Positions 49,001 through 60,199 of a stretch of DNA of 64,000 nucleotides are shown piece after piece (the first letter of the stretch is position 1; each line of letters starts with the position of its first letter). Position numbers and translations under genes: made by a program. The notes under the pieces are model-generated. The model was given only the letters and a program-made list of their open reading frames with translations, made no database searches and was not told where the DNA came from. The stretch lies in contig BLAL01000262.1 in the NCBI GenBank assembly GCA_015698045.1, forward strand, positions 498,501 through 562,500. The letters run 5' to 3'. The DNA comes from Rhizophagus clarus. Taxonomy: Eukaryota; Glomeromycota; Glomeromycetes; Glomerales; Glomeraceae.

Positions 49001-49239
49001 CAGATAAAAATTTACTGCGCAAATTAAAAATCACGTGATAAAATAAGTGTCCCGTTACACGCCTGTTTTTGTCACACGCCAAAAATAATATAAACTAAGC
49101 CTCCCCCCACAAAAATTTTATCCTTAATTATGAAATTGGTAATAACAATTTATTTTATATTGATGAATTATACTAATTAAACTGATTATTATTAACATTT
49201 TTAATACAATTGTATCAGTTAAGTTGTAGCTTAAGAAGA

Positions 49240-51570
49240 AAAATTGACTTTCAATCAAATCAATACGGATAATTTCTTAATAGACTACTTTCTACTTCAG
49301 ATTTCCAGATATTATATAGTCAAAAGTACAACAACATACGTTAGTTCCGTTAAAGTTTCCAATATATTAACTAAATCATCCAGATCATATATCATCTTCT
49401 AATGATACTATGTCAGAAAATAATGAATCGTCGTAAATTACACCATTTAATTGATGATGTTAATTAAGGTGCAGGCGGTGAGTTCGTTGTTGTGATCAAG
49501 TTTTAGCGGAAACGCCTTAATTAGTACTTAATAGTATCTATTGGAATAATATTGATTTCATATTTATTAATTATAATCTTTATCTCGGAGAACATTTGAT
49601 GAACTTCGCATTTCCAGTAATTTTCATTGTATAACTGAGTAAAATTTCATATGAACTCGAAGTTACTGCATATAATTCAGGTTATTGTCTTGGTGGTACT
49701 AATTGGATGATCGATTGTGGAGATAAAAAGGTAAATTACCATTTAAGCAAGCATATTTACCTACTTAATCATTTTATTTATTATAAAAAAAATTGAATCA
49801 TAGATTACCATGATGTTATCATCATCTACGGTACAAAATATACATCCTTTGCCTTTTGATGAGCCGGTATTCAATTATGCTGATGTTGTCATTTTTAGTG
49901 ACTAACGTGATAAAGATGGAACTAGATTTGAAAACATTCTTATGAAAATTGGAAATTGTGTTGGTATGAACAATATAATCTAATATAATATTCCTTAATA
50001 TTAAAAAATAAGGAAAATTTTTTATTTATTTTACGGTGAATGAAATTATTTTTGACATAATAGATTTTTTGAGTCAACTTTTAAAAGCCATTGGATTACG
50101 TGGGATATGTAGTATCTCCTATGGCTGAGGAATATTCTAATACACGTGAGAAGTGGTATGTTTATTATTTAATTTAGAGTTGCGCTATTTGTTTCTGAAA
50201 TCTGCACAACATGCGTTACAACGTCGTATTGTCGTACTGTAATACAGCAATATTTTTTAATATATGATTCTCTGATGCTTCCCCTCTTCCTTCTATCTTT
50301 AGACTTATGTATTAGTTGCAACACGCTTTACAACGTTGTATTGTTGTATTGTTGTGTTCATAATATACAACCACACTCTTATTTTCTGATAGGAAGCAGA
50401 TGGAACTAAACGTTATCTTTAAATTTATGTTATTAGGATGTGTACTGAGAGACGGCAAAAATGTACTTAATCCGATGCCCCATCAAGTCAATCGTTATTA
50501 CACTATACATCTAGGGCTGATAATTCATCACAGGAGAAATATCAGAAACTGTGTGTTGTCTTTGCTGGTCATCCATCATTACGTAGTGATGCAGCCATAG
50601 AAAATAGGAAATAATTCAAATAATTCAATAATATTTACAGGTTTGTACAGTATAACAATCATTCGTCAATAATATATACTTTTCACGTAACTAATTGATG
50701 AGAATTTAATACAAGAGTGGTAAACTGCTACCTAATAAGGAGTAAATACAAGGCAGTCCTTTCCAATAAAAAATCGAACTTCGATACGTCTTGCAAAAGC
50801 AAAATTAGTTCCAAATTCAGATGAACAGAAAAAGAAAAGAATCTGAGTATGATTGTGAAGGCGTTTGATGAGGTAACAAATGTTAAAAGAAAAAAAACTC
50901 AATATGATTTGTTTCCTAAAAAATTATTAGGGATTTGATTAATGTAAGGCCGAATTTACCGAAATCACTAATTTCCAATATTTCTATTAATTCACAAGAC
51001 TGTTATGACAAAAAATATAAGTTTGATGTTTAATGATTATTTGCATGTTTTGTTCGAGATCTCTAATGTTTCGTTATTTATTTAGCTTGCCTCAAATATT
51101 GAGTTGGTTAATCTTGGAAGAATAGAACACTTAATATTCATAATACAAAAACATCATTAAGCTCAGCGGAAAATCATTTAAATCAACAAAACTATGTTTG
51201 TGGAGAATTTAATGTTCCAAAACTAATTAATGGATTAACTGAACAAGTAGTAAGTTTTTAAACAAAATAATCATTTTTTTTTATTAATGGTTTACGATAA
51301 TATAGCATTAACAATCTTCTTATGTTATTAGTATGGATGTAGAATAGATGATTTGAAGAAGATAAGAGAAATTCAAGTTATAAAATTAGTTTGATATTAC
51401 CAAAGCAACAATTTATTTAAATAATGAAAATTTTAAATCGTTACAACTGAAAATCAGATTAGATTGACAAAGATCTTGGCTGAACAATTAATCGTATTAT
51501 GAGATGTGTTCGCTAGTTTATCAAATAATCGTTATATTAATAATAAAGTGATTTAAGTTTAGTATTGTAA
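49240..51570 (+). pseudogene. Decayed multi-exon gene, copy C
   Basis: Counterpart of copy B. Better preserved parts include ~49810-49970 (SSTVQNIHPLPFDEPVFNYA, then after a stop RDKDGTRFENILMKIGNCVG), which shows what copy B lost by deletion, and the 50400-50600 frame (MELNVIFKFMLLGCVL, then NPMPHQVNRYYTIH). Numerous stops and shifts elsewhere. Family unknown. Confidence 0.55.
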
Positions 51571-53254
51571 TTTGTAAAAAATGAACGATAAACCCGTAAT
51601 ACTTTAAATGAAGCTTTACAATTTTTACATGAAACTAATTAGAAAAATTAAAAAATATAAAATAAATTTTATTAAGCTTACGTTCAAATAAAAATCCCTT
51701 TTAGTTATAGTTATCTTCGTTGATTATGAATTAAACTAAGAGTTGTAAAGTTCCACAGGAAATGAACATATATTAAGTTTTTGCAAATTACATTGATTTT
51801 TATAAAGTTATATATATATTTTAGGCAAATTTGATATTTTTTAAAAATATATAATAATGTATATTATTTGCGATTTTTTTTTGCAGGGACAAAAAAATAT
51901 CGTAACGCAGTCTATTATTGAACCGTTACTCGAATGTGGTAAAGGTTAGACTTAATAATAATAATAGGTTATGTATACATAATACGGTAAATTCTATTAA
52001 GATCTATTTGTTGTTATTCTTTTTTCATTGTTATGGTACTAATCATTAATTGTATAACCCAAATTATTGTTTTTTTCGTGGCCAATCATTATTATTTTCA
52101 GTAATTATCAAATACATGTGTTAATTTGTAATATATACATTTATTGTTTTTTCGTGAAAGATCAAAATCCGATATATAATTAGAACGCAATGAATCAAAT
52201 TATTCATGCGACAAAAAAGCGAAAAAGATTAGGACAAAGACATCATATTTGGATCCTTTAATTAGACGGAAATTTTTTTTTTTAAATTTCTCCAAAGATT
52301 TTAATATAAATAAAAAATTTTTCTAAAAAAAATTTATCTTATGTAATATATATCGGATATGATATATAAAAATGTTGTACTCACTTTAATGTTCGGTATG
52401 ATGCGAACCAAAGGCAATTAAGATAATTTACTTATTTTTGGCTGAAATTAGAATTTATTTTATTTTTCTCTAGTTTGACCGTGTTTTCAAAATTGCAGTT
52501 ATATTTATTTTACTGCGGCTTTTTAATAATGTGATTGCGGGGATGTACTCGAAAGAGATTTTTAGTTTGATATTGAAAGTAGTCGAAAGTACTTGCTTCA
52601 CTTTCTGAAAATGAATTTGATAATTTAAACACGATTTTCACATTTGTATCTCACGACTCACATATCTCTCTGCTTTACAAATTGATTTATTATATAATAA
52701 AATTTTCGACCCCAAGATCAGACAAAAAAAGAATTCATTGAAAAGAAACATAAATAAACTCATTCATTTATAAGTTTATTAATAGATATTATAATTATTT
52801 ATTAAAATTCTGAATTCGGGTTTGTTTTCATTATGGGTTTATTCCGAAGGTTCCATGGTGATAAAAATATAAAACCCCTAAAATAAAGTCAAATTTAGCT
52901 TAAAGATCACATTTTTTATTTGTAAGATAGTATACTGTAAAGAAATTCTTTTAAATCTTCAACTAAGCGGTTTTGTCAAAGAGATTATCTTATTATTTGT
53001 GAACATTAAGAAGGTGAACATTTATTTTTTAAGAAAATTTCCGCTTGTTTTCAAGTTCAAAGGATAAGAAAACCATATTTTTCATATTTTCTAAAGGACA
53101 ATTTATTTTTATAACAATTTTCGTATATAGTAAGTACATCATCATATCTTCACAATAAATGCGTAAAGAAAATCTTTTTTTTGCATAAAAATCGAGCAAT
53201 TTTTTTATATTTATCTTTGTAAGATTGCCTTTTTAGTAGGAACTGTCGGAGTTT

Positions 53255-53353
53255 GATTATTGGTCCTACATGGTCCTGAGTAGGAACAATCACAATTCTA
53301 ACCTATTTTGGCAATCGTTGATTGATCGGCAAGAATACTTTTTATATATAAAG
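53255..53353 (+). promoter_or_regulatory. Promoter module of gene 53764
   Basis: TGGTCCTACATGGTCCTGAGTAGGAAC, then CCTATTTTGGCAATC (53302-53316, a perfect CC(A/T)6GG CArG box), then TTATATATAAAGGAGATTGA (53342-53361). The second, opposed box is not preserved (GATCGGCAAGAAT in its place). The TATA block lies about 410 nt before the ATG, giving a long leader or an unseen leader intron. Confidence 0.5.
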
Positions 53354-53763
53354 GAGATTGAAAAATGCCTTCAAGAAATTAAAAAAAAAAATTTTTTTTT
53401 GCGAATTTTGCGAAAAATCCTATACCCTCAGTATTTATATAAATAAGTTTATAAAATCAAACCAACTTTATCATTTTATACTACAACCTTTAATTATTCC
53501 TAATTTTTCCCGTCTTTTTTTTCTTATTCATATATATTTATTTGGATAAATATTTTTAAATACGTTGATTCCCCTCTTAATTTGGCGCTAACTGTCGGAA
53601 TTGGTCTATTATTTCATAAGTTGCCTACGCCAAAACTGAACGGTTGTTAGTACATTATTGAGAATCGCATGCATTATTTCATGCTGTAAGATTAGGTCGT
53701 TCCATTATCTCTCCCTCGAAAAAAAAAAAATTCATTTCCATTAATTCAAAAAAAAAAAAAACT

Positions 53764-54432
53764 ATGAATACCAATAATCCTTCACCAAATAATTTTAATA
53801 ACAATGCTTATGGACCCAATTCGCAAACAACTGTTACTCAGGCGTACGATACACACGCGCCTTTCGCAGATAATGGTGACGTCGTTAATAATCTTAATAA
53901 CTATGCTTATGGACCCAATTCGCAAACAACTGTTACTCAGGCGTACGATACATACCCGCCTTTCGCAGATAATGATGACGTCGTTAATAATTCTCTTGAT
54001 AATCAACAATATCAACAATCTCAACAACAATATGATACCTCAAACAATATTCCTTACTATAACTATCAACAACACCAACAAAATCAACAATATATTCAGC
54101 AACCCAACGACTATGTCACTGTTACTTCCAACTATAATCATCAACAAAACTATCAACAACCCATGGCTAATGTCATTTCAAACAATGGTAATAATGGTCA
54201 TGCTTCAAATCATGATAACAATCTTTCGCCCCCGCAATTTTACCACGATCAAAATCAACCTAATCCACCACAGCAACCTAATATCCTTCCTTCGCTTAAC
54301 TCATCTGGTATTAATATTAGTTCTCATGCGACTATTGTTATTATGCCCACAACTAATTCAGATATTCAAAATCAGCTTCAGCAAGTTCTTGCTTATTTGA
54401 ATCATTCTTCTTCACGATTTAATACTAAATGA
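53764..54432 (+). CDS. Asn/Gln-rich repeat protein, divergent member
   Basis: An intact single exon of 222 residues after a run of A (AAAAAAAAACTATG). Starts MNTNNPSPNNFNNNAYGPNS. Unlike the other members, its N-terminus is a perfect-looking tandem duplication of ~32 residues (AYGPNSQTTVTQAYDTHAPF... repeated as ...YDTYPPF). A Gln-rich middle follows (QQYQQSQQQYDTSNNIPY, YQQHQQNQQYIQQPN), then a single YNHQQNYQQPMANVISNN unit. The C-terminal core is NSSGINISSHATIVIMPTT then NSDIQNQLQQVLAYLNHSSS. The core is retained while repeats differ, so the core is probably the functional element. Unknown function; prion-like composition; no signal peptide. Other-frame ORFs here are shadows. Confidence 0.7.
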   Translation: MNTNNPSPNNFNNNAYGPNSQTTVTQAYDTHAPFADNGDVVNNLNNYAYGPNSQTTVTQAYDTYPPFADNDDVVNNSLDNQQYQQSQQQYDTSNNIPYYNYQQHQQNQQYIQQPNDYVTVTSNYNHQQNYQQPMANVISNNGNNGHASNHDNNLSPPQFYHDQNQPNPPQQPNILPSLNSSGINISSHATIVIMPTTNSDIQNQLQQVLAYLNHSSSRFNTK

Positions 54433-54720
54433 AGATGGTTTTTCATATTTTATAAGGTTTTATTTCTTTTTTTTTATTTGATTTTTTCTTTATTCTAATA
54501 GAAATATATAGTCTTATCGTTAATCATTGTATCTTTTAACATAATTAATAAATTAAGAGGTATAACATTTTTTGAAGTTATTTAAAAAATCGAGAGATTC
54601 TGAAATTAAAAATTTGGTCATTTTATCGATAACGTGCTTTGAAAATTTTTTTAAAATCGCACATTTGTTCGCAATAACTTATTCTTAATAATTTTAGCCA
54701 GAAGTATAATGTAATTTGAG

Positions 54721-54810
54721 TCATTTGAAGTCAAGCGAGTAAGCGACATAAGCGGTAGAAGCTATAGTTGTTACTGCGCCTGTAGCACCTAATCCCGTGA
54801 TGTAAAGTAA
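54721..54810 (-). other. Possible terminal exon encoding a hydrophobic tail
   Basis: The minus strand reads YITGLGATGAVTTIASTAYV then AYSLDFK and a stop, a Gly/Ala-rich stretch long enough to cross a membrane. A stop lies just upstream in frame, and no clear acceptor was found. It may be the last exon of a decayed gene. Confidence 0.25.
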
Positions 54811-54897
54811 TTAATCGTTAATAACATCGATTTGAAGTGAAAATACTTCACCAACGAATTTACATCCATGTTTTTTTTGTAGCATTGAATACGTCCA

Positions 54898-55075
54898 ATA
54901 ACATTTTGCCTTCGCAATTTGCCACGATCAAAATTCACCACAATCTCCTCTGATTAATTCGTTTAGTATTAGTATTTATTCTCGGACAACTATTATTATT
55001 TTGCCTACCATTAATCCGGATATTCATCAAATTCTCGCTTATTTGAATCATTTTTTAACAAAAACTCGGGTTTAA
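54898..55075 (+). pseudogene. C-terminal fragment of an Asn/Gln-family gene
   Basis: TCCAATAACATTTTGCCTTCGCAATTT at the start matches the NNISPSQF segment of member 1. After a shift the plus strand reads ISIYSRTTIIILPTINPDIH then QILAYLNHFLTKTRV and a stop. It is a shortened version of the family core (the NQLQ segment is deleted) directly downstream of the intact member at 53764, so it is probably a decayed tandem copy. Confidence 0.7.
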
Positions 55076-55099
55076 TAATAAATTCCTAATATTCAATGA

Positions 55100-57130
55100 A
55101 TAGGATTTTTCATATACAGTTCTAGTACTATAATATTCTTTATTTCTTTATTTCTAACATAATGGGTTATCATAGTTACGTGTTTAAAATAGGAATTGAA
55201 TTTTACCGACAAAGAATCCGTAATAAAAAATATTTTACCGGCTGAAGAATCCGGAATGAAAATTTCTAATAATAATATGCAAAAAGGTTTACCGGGGATA
55301 TTTTAAAATTCCGGTTTTCGCTCGAAATTTAAAGTACAATTTTAAGCACTGGTTACCAACATCACAATAGTGAAAATTAAAAGTCCCTTATTGTAATAAC
55401 AATAAAGAGATGTACTGTGTAACCATTGTATCATGGTTAGATTATAAGAAAAATTTTCAGCCCTTTTCAAAGTATTGCCCAAAATAAGTTAGTAGCCGAA
55501 ACGGAATGTTTACAGCTATAATGGCGAAACAAAATACATTATATGTACAGTATACAAAAAAAAGTACGCCGCAAAAAAAGGTACCAAATATATATGTACA
55601 AAAAATTTTTTTTTTTTATACTTCCTCTAATTACTGAACATAAAATATAATGAAATTAAGCGCCTTGAACGCTCTTTAGTTAAAGTATATTATACGTATT
55701 AATTTCTTCTAAACTAAACGTGACTTTATTTTTTAGGGACTTTATATTTTTACTGCTCTCGAATTTAATAATAGTAATAAAAAATTATAACCTTATAGAA
55801 GTAAGTCCATTTATCTTCTCAATGAAATTCTATTTAAATACAGATGTATGTCACATATGTTAAATTAATTGTTCATTTCATCCCGTAGAACTCACCGTCA
55901 CACTTTAAAATTTCTTTTTAATATTAAAAACTACAGTAAATATAAATCGCAATGATAACATAGTAAAATAACATAATTCATGAAATAAAAAAAATTCTTT
56001 TAATAAGTGAGCAAAACATATAGTATATCTTTTCAAAAAAAAATTTTCTTATTATGTTTATTAATAAAAAGAGGTAAAACAGCCAAGTATACGCCGAAAG
56101 ATACATATGGAGTTTACAAGTAGATTTACATATTGCTTCAAAGTGCTATTTCAAGAAAATTTTTTATTTATATTAAAACCTTTTGGAAAAGGTTTACTAA
56201 GGTAAATATTTCATCTATGCATCTTTCTGCTTTTTATTACAATGAATGGACAATTCCTACTAATTTACAATATTCGTAATCGTGTGAAACATTGTTTGAA
56301 ACGATTTCTCCGAGTAAAAAGAAAAATAAAATGCATTTAAAATCGTCATTTTCTTCAATGACTACTATTTTGTTTAGGTGTAACAACTTTTTTGTTACCT
56401 CAAAAATTAAGGTTAAAAAAGGTTAAAAAAAAAATCAGAGCGTAGTAATGTTGTAATAATAAATATAATAGTATACATATGTATAAAAAAAAATTATTTT
56501 TGATGCGTACAATAAAGGCAAACAAGACTAATTTAAGATTAAGTAAAAAAAATGAATATTTTGGTGAGTTTTTAATAAGTAGTTCACTACATATTAAAAA
56601 GGAATTTAATGAATTATTTAGAGAATTCACTAAAATGATAATGAACGACATAGACAAATTTATTAATTTATTCATCGTTAAAGAACGCTTACATCTATTT
56701 TGCATAAATAATTTTTTTTTTTAAAGCGTTCAAAGCGTTTAATTTGGTTTAAACAAGCAGTTTGTCAAAAAATTATTTATTGTAAATATTTATCCGTCAA
56801 AGAAATTTCTTTTTTTTTTTAAAAAAAAAAAGATTGTTCTTACCGCTTTTTTCGAGACTTTGATTTCTCCGATTGAGGACACATTAATATTATTACAATT
56901 TTTTATTCCCAAAATAACTTTCATTTCATTTCGTACATCATTATACCTTCATGATGCGTCAAGGAATATTTTTTACGTTCACGACTCTTGTACAAACATT
57001 TGTGTAAATTTATGGCTGTTATTTTTTATTATAATAAGGATATTAAGGATGTATAAAAATATTATATAGTACTGTACATACTTAAATTCCATTATATATG
57101 GTACATATATTTATTTAATTACTTTAATTT
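55100..57130. other. No clear gene; repeat words and one lysine-rich ORF
   Basis: 55200-55330 repeats ACCGG..GAATCCG..AATG words. An 81-codon plus-strand frame at 56479-56724 (ATG; LRLSKKNEYFGEFL, HIKKEFNELFREFTKMIMND) is lysine-rich and could encode a short helical peptide. No homologue or splice context supports it, and the opposite strand is also open. Otherwise AT-rich. Confidence 0.3.
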
Positions 57131-57144
57131 TGTTACCATATCCT

Positions 57145-57292
57145 TGAGGGATGGTTATCAGTCCTGGCTGAGTTAAAAGAACTGAGTCATCCACATTCGA
57201 ACTCTAACTTATTTTGGCAATCATTTGAAAGATAACACCAAAATGGAAATTTGTTCAGTCAATCAATCTATCTATTCAATTTTTATATAAAT
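57145..57292 (+). promoter_or_regulatory. CArG-dyad promoter of member 57490
   Basis: GAGTTAAAAGAACTGAGTCATCC, then CTTATTTTGG (57208-57217) and opposed CCAAAAATGG (57238-57247, a perfect CC(A/T)6GG) around TCATTTGAAAGATAA, then TTTTTATATAAATTTTCAAG (57281-57300). Compared with gene 25238 the TATA block has lost GAGAGATTGATGGATATCC. Confidence 0.5.
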
Positions 57293-57489
57293 TTTCAAGA
57301 AAATTATCGCGAAAAACAATTCCGTGAAAAAAATCTCTCGTACTTAATAAGAACTTATTATTTATCCTTCCTGATTCTCCACAACTTTTAATACGTGTAT
57401 TTCCCTAATCGTCTTATAAAATCTCTGATTTTTATCAATTCAATAATTTATAAATTCACTAATCTAATTAATCAAATAAGAAAAAAACT

Positions 57490-58374
57490 ATGAATACCAA
57501 TAATTCATCACATGTTTACGATTTGCAAACAGCGACGTACGATATGCATACACCTTTCACGTATGGCAATAACGTTACAAACAATCATTTTACTTATTTT
57601 CCTAATAACAACGATCAACAACTAAATGTCGCTTTACCTCCTAATCATAATCATCAACAACAACATGATGATTCAAACAATATTCTTCCTAACTATCAGA
57701 CCTATACTATTCAGCAATCCGACAATTCAAATAACAATGTTACTATTATTCCTGGCCATAATCTCGGCCAAAATTACCAACAAACCATGTCCAATGTCGC
57801 TTCAAACAATTACTTTACTATTTCTCCTGATGTTTCGAACAATATCCCTCATCATAACAATCAGCAATTCGAAAATTCAAACAACAATGTTGCTATCATT
57901 CCTGGACATAATCTCTGCCACAATTACCAACAGCCCATGTCTAATATCGCTTCGAACAATAACTTTACTACCTCTCCTGACATTTCAAACAATATCCCTC
58001 ATCATAACAATAATCAGCAACCCGGCAATTCAAATAACAATATTAATGTTATTCCTGGTCATAATCTCCACCAAAATTACCATCAAACCATATCCAATGT
58101 CGTTTCGAACAATAATTTTACTACTTCTCTTGACGTTTCAAACAATATCCCTCATCATAACAATTAGCAGCCCGCGTTCAATAACATTTCGTCTCCGCAA
58201 TTTCAAAATCAACATAATCCACCACAATCTAATTTACTTCCTCTGCTTAATCCCTTTGGTATTAGTATTTATTATTCTCAGGCACCTATTATTATTATGC
58301 CTACAACTAATTCGGATATTCAAAATCAGCTTCAGCAAGTTATTGCTTCCTCGATTTCAAGAATAAATCCTTAA
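57490..58374 (+). pseudogene. Asn/Gln-rich family member 3, single nonsense codon
   Basis: Same N-terminus as member 1 (MNTNNSSHVYDLQTATYDMH) and three full ~50-residue repeats, the most regular of the family. TAG at 58165-58167 stands where member 1 has CAG, after 225 residues. The frame then continues open for 68 codons through NPFGISIYYSQAPIIIMPTT and NSDIQNQLQQVIASS to TAA 58372-58374. A one-base C-to-T change therefore removes the core. It could be read as a truncated 225-residue protein, but the clean frame beyond the stop argues for a very recent loss. Another frame of 246 codons here is a shadow. Confidence 0.8.
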
Positions 58375-59096
58375 TGTTCAATTTATAGAATTTATCCATA
58401 TTTTATATATTTTCTGTTTATTTTCTTTTGTTTTTATTTTGTTTCTTCGTTCATTTATATTTTAATAAAATGTTTAGTATAGTTATCAATATCACAATAA
58501 AAATATAGTCCTATCGCTGAAAATAAAATGTATAAATATTGTATACCTTTCACTACTTATTTTAAAGCTGAATAATGAACAGAAAACTTTATATTCATAA
58601 GCGGAAAAAGTGTTTATTTATGGCATAAAAATTTTTTTTAATCGTTGTATTATCATTTCATTCACATCATCTCAAAAGGCAACGTCAACTATTAATACAA
58701 AAAAAATTTTTTTTTTTTTGTAAGTTTCCTTAAACTTTAAATAAAGTCGAAATTAACCTTTAATAAATTAAAACCTTTTTTTATAATGAACCATGAGAAA
58801 TAGCGCAGGCATTATTAATATTTTATTAATGTGGTGAGCCTGTGGTGAGCCAGGGGCTAAACTCTAAACCAATTTTTTTTTTTTACTCCTTTTATGGTTA
58901 TGAAATTGTATAGACTTCTTAATATAAATCTATCCAGCATTATAAAATTGACCAAAATTATCTAACTAGGACGGTCAGATTGAACTAATTTTACTTTTAA
59001 AATACTTGTCATGATAGAGGAAGATTTGAATAGGGCGAATTAAGTTGAATTTGTTTCATGGTTTGGTTATGGTAAAGTTGCGGAGATAAACGTTAT

Positions 59097-59215
59097 TGGA
59101 TATGGATTGCTGATTGTTATGATGAAGAATATTAACGTCAGAAGAAATACTGTAGTGATATTATTGTTTGGAACGACATTGAGCATGGCATTGTTTTTGA
59201 TAATTGTGCAGATAA
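59097..59215 (-). pseudogene. Inverted fragment of the Asn/Gln repeat region
   Basis: The minus strand reads CAATTATCAAAAACAATGCCATGCTCAATGTCGTTCCAAACAAT then CTTCATCATAACAATCAGCAA, aligning with the CACAATTACCAACAACCTATGTTCAATGTCGCTTCGAACAAT segment of member 1, with frameshifts. It explains why an 86-codon plus-strand frame with two apparent membrane stretches exists here: that frame is antisense to a decayed family repeat. Confidence 0.6.
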
Positions 59216-59409
59216 ATGATTATAATAAAGATAAGAATAAAAAAAAGAAAGAAAGAAAATGGAAAGATATTTATTTATTGATTGATTTCGCATGTACAGC
59301 GTTTGCATTTCTTTTTATATATATTTTTTTTTTTCTGCAAGGTTCCAGATATTTAAAAGATAATAACCGATTTTAGCGATGATTTGCGTAATTCGTATTA
59401 AGTGGACCT

Positions 59410-59530
59410 TAATTCTAACTTATTTGGCAATCTTCTAAAAAGTTAGCCAAAATGGAAAGTTTTAGATGATCAAATCACCAATTTTTATCTGTTATAAAAG
59501 AGATAATAAAGGGTATCTTATTTAGAAAAA
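59410..59530 (+). promoter_or_regulatory. Promoter remnant of member 59727
   Basis: CTAACTTATTTGGCAATCTTC, an opposed CCAAAATGGAAAG, and TTATAAAAGAGATAATAAAGGG occur in the family order and spacing, each slightly worn. Confidence 0.4.
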
Positions 59531-59726
59531 AAATTTTGCAAAAAAAAAAAAAAATACTTTTGGTGTTTCGACATTTATAATTTACAAGTTTAAGAACTTA
59601 TCACTTATTTTCCACAACTTTTAATACATTTATGCCCTTTAGTTGTTTTCCCTGATTTCCATCAATTCAATAATTTATAAATTCACCAATCTAATAAGTA
59701 ACCGTTGGTCAAAAAAGAAAAAAACT

Positions 59727-60182
59727 ATGAATACTAATAATTTTTTACACGTAAGATATACATAAACTGTTACGGATAACAATAACATTAATAACTCGAT
59801 TTTTGATCTGCAACCTATGTCAAACAATAATTTTACTTATTTACCTAACAATAACAATCAACAACCAAATTACCTCAACAACTTGGCATTTCTAACAACA
59901 ATGCTGCTATTACTCCTGATCATAATCCCCACCACAATTATCAGCAACCCATGTCCAATGTCGCTTCGAACAATAACCTTCCTATTTTTCATAGCGCTTC
60001 AAATATCCCTCATCATACAACATTTCGCCGCTATAATCTCAAAATCAACACAATATACTTCCTCTGCTTAATTAATAAATATTATTCTCAGGCACCTATT
60101 ATTATTGTGCCTACAACCTCGGATATTCAAAATCAGCTTTAGCAAGTTCTTGCTTCTTCGATTTTAGAAAATAAATCCTTAA
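59727..60182 (+). pseudogene. Asn/Gln-rich family member 4, decayed
   Basis: It begins in the family context AAAAAAACTATG and reads MNTNNFLHVRYT then a stop. Later pieces in shifting frames keep the landmarks: MSNNNFTYLPNNNNQQPNYL, MSNVASNNN, KYYSQAPIIIVPTTSDIQNQ and a final AAATCCTTAA. The last Gln-rich segment carries a TAG in place of CAG. Deletions shorten it to ~150 codons. The 3' flank is still that of the family. Confidence 0.75.
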
Positions 60183-60199
60183 TGTTCAATTCATAGAAT

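Larger units (their letters stand above)
49010..53695. repeat. Segmental duplication, copy C (partner 7760-13080)
   Basis: Same order of landmarks as copy B, with an additional ~100 bp around 51770-51890 and without the 205-bp hAT MITE in the promoter (empty site at 53302-53315). It leads directly into the Asn/Gln gene at 53764. Confidence 0.8.

Noticed and set aside
59107..59376. Two-membrane-segment protein
   Set aside because: Antisense to a decayed Asn/Gln repeat fragment (59097-59215); the formal start is a TTG.
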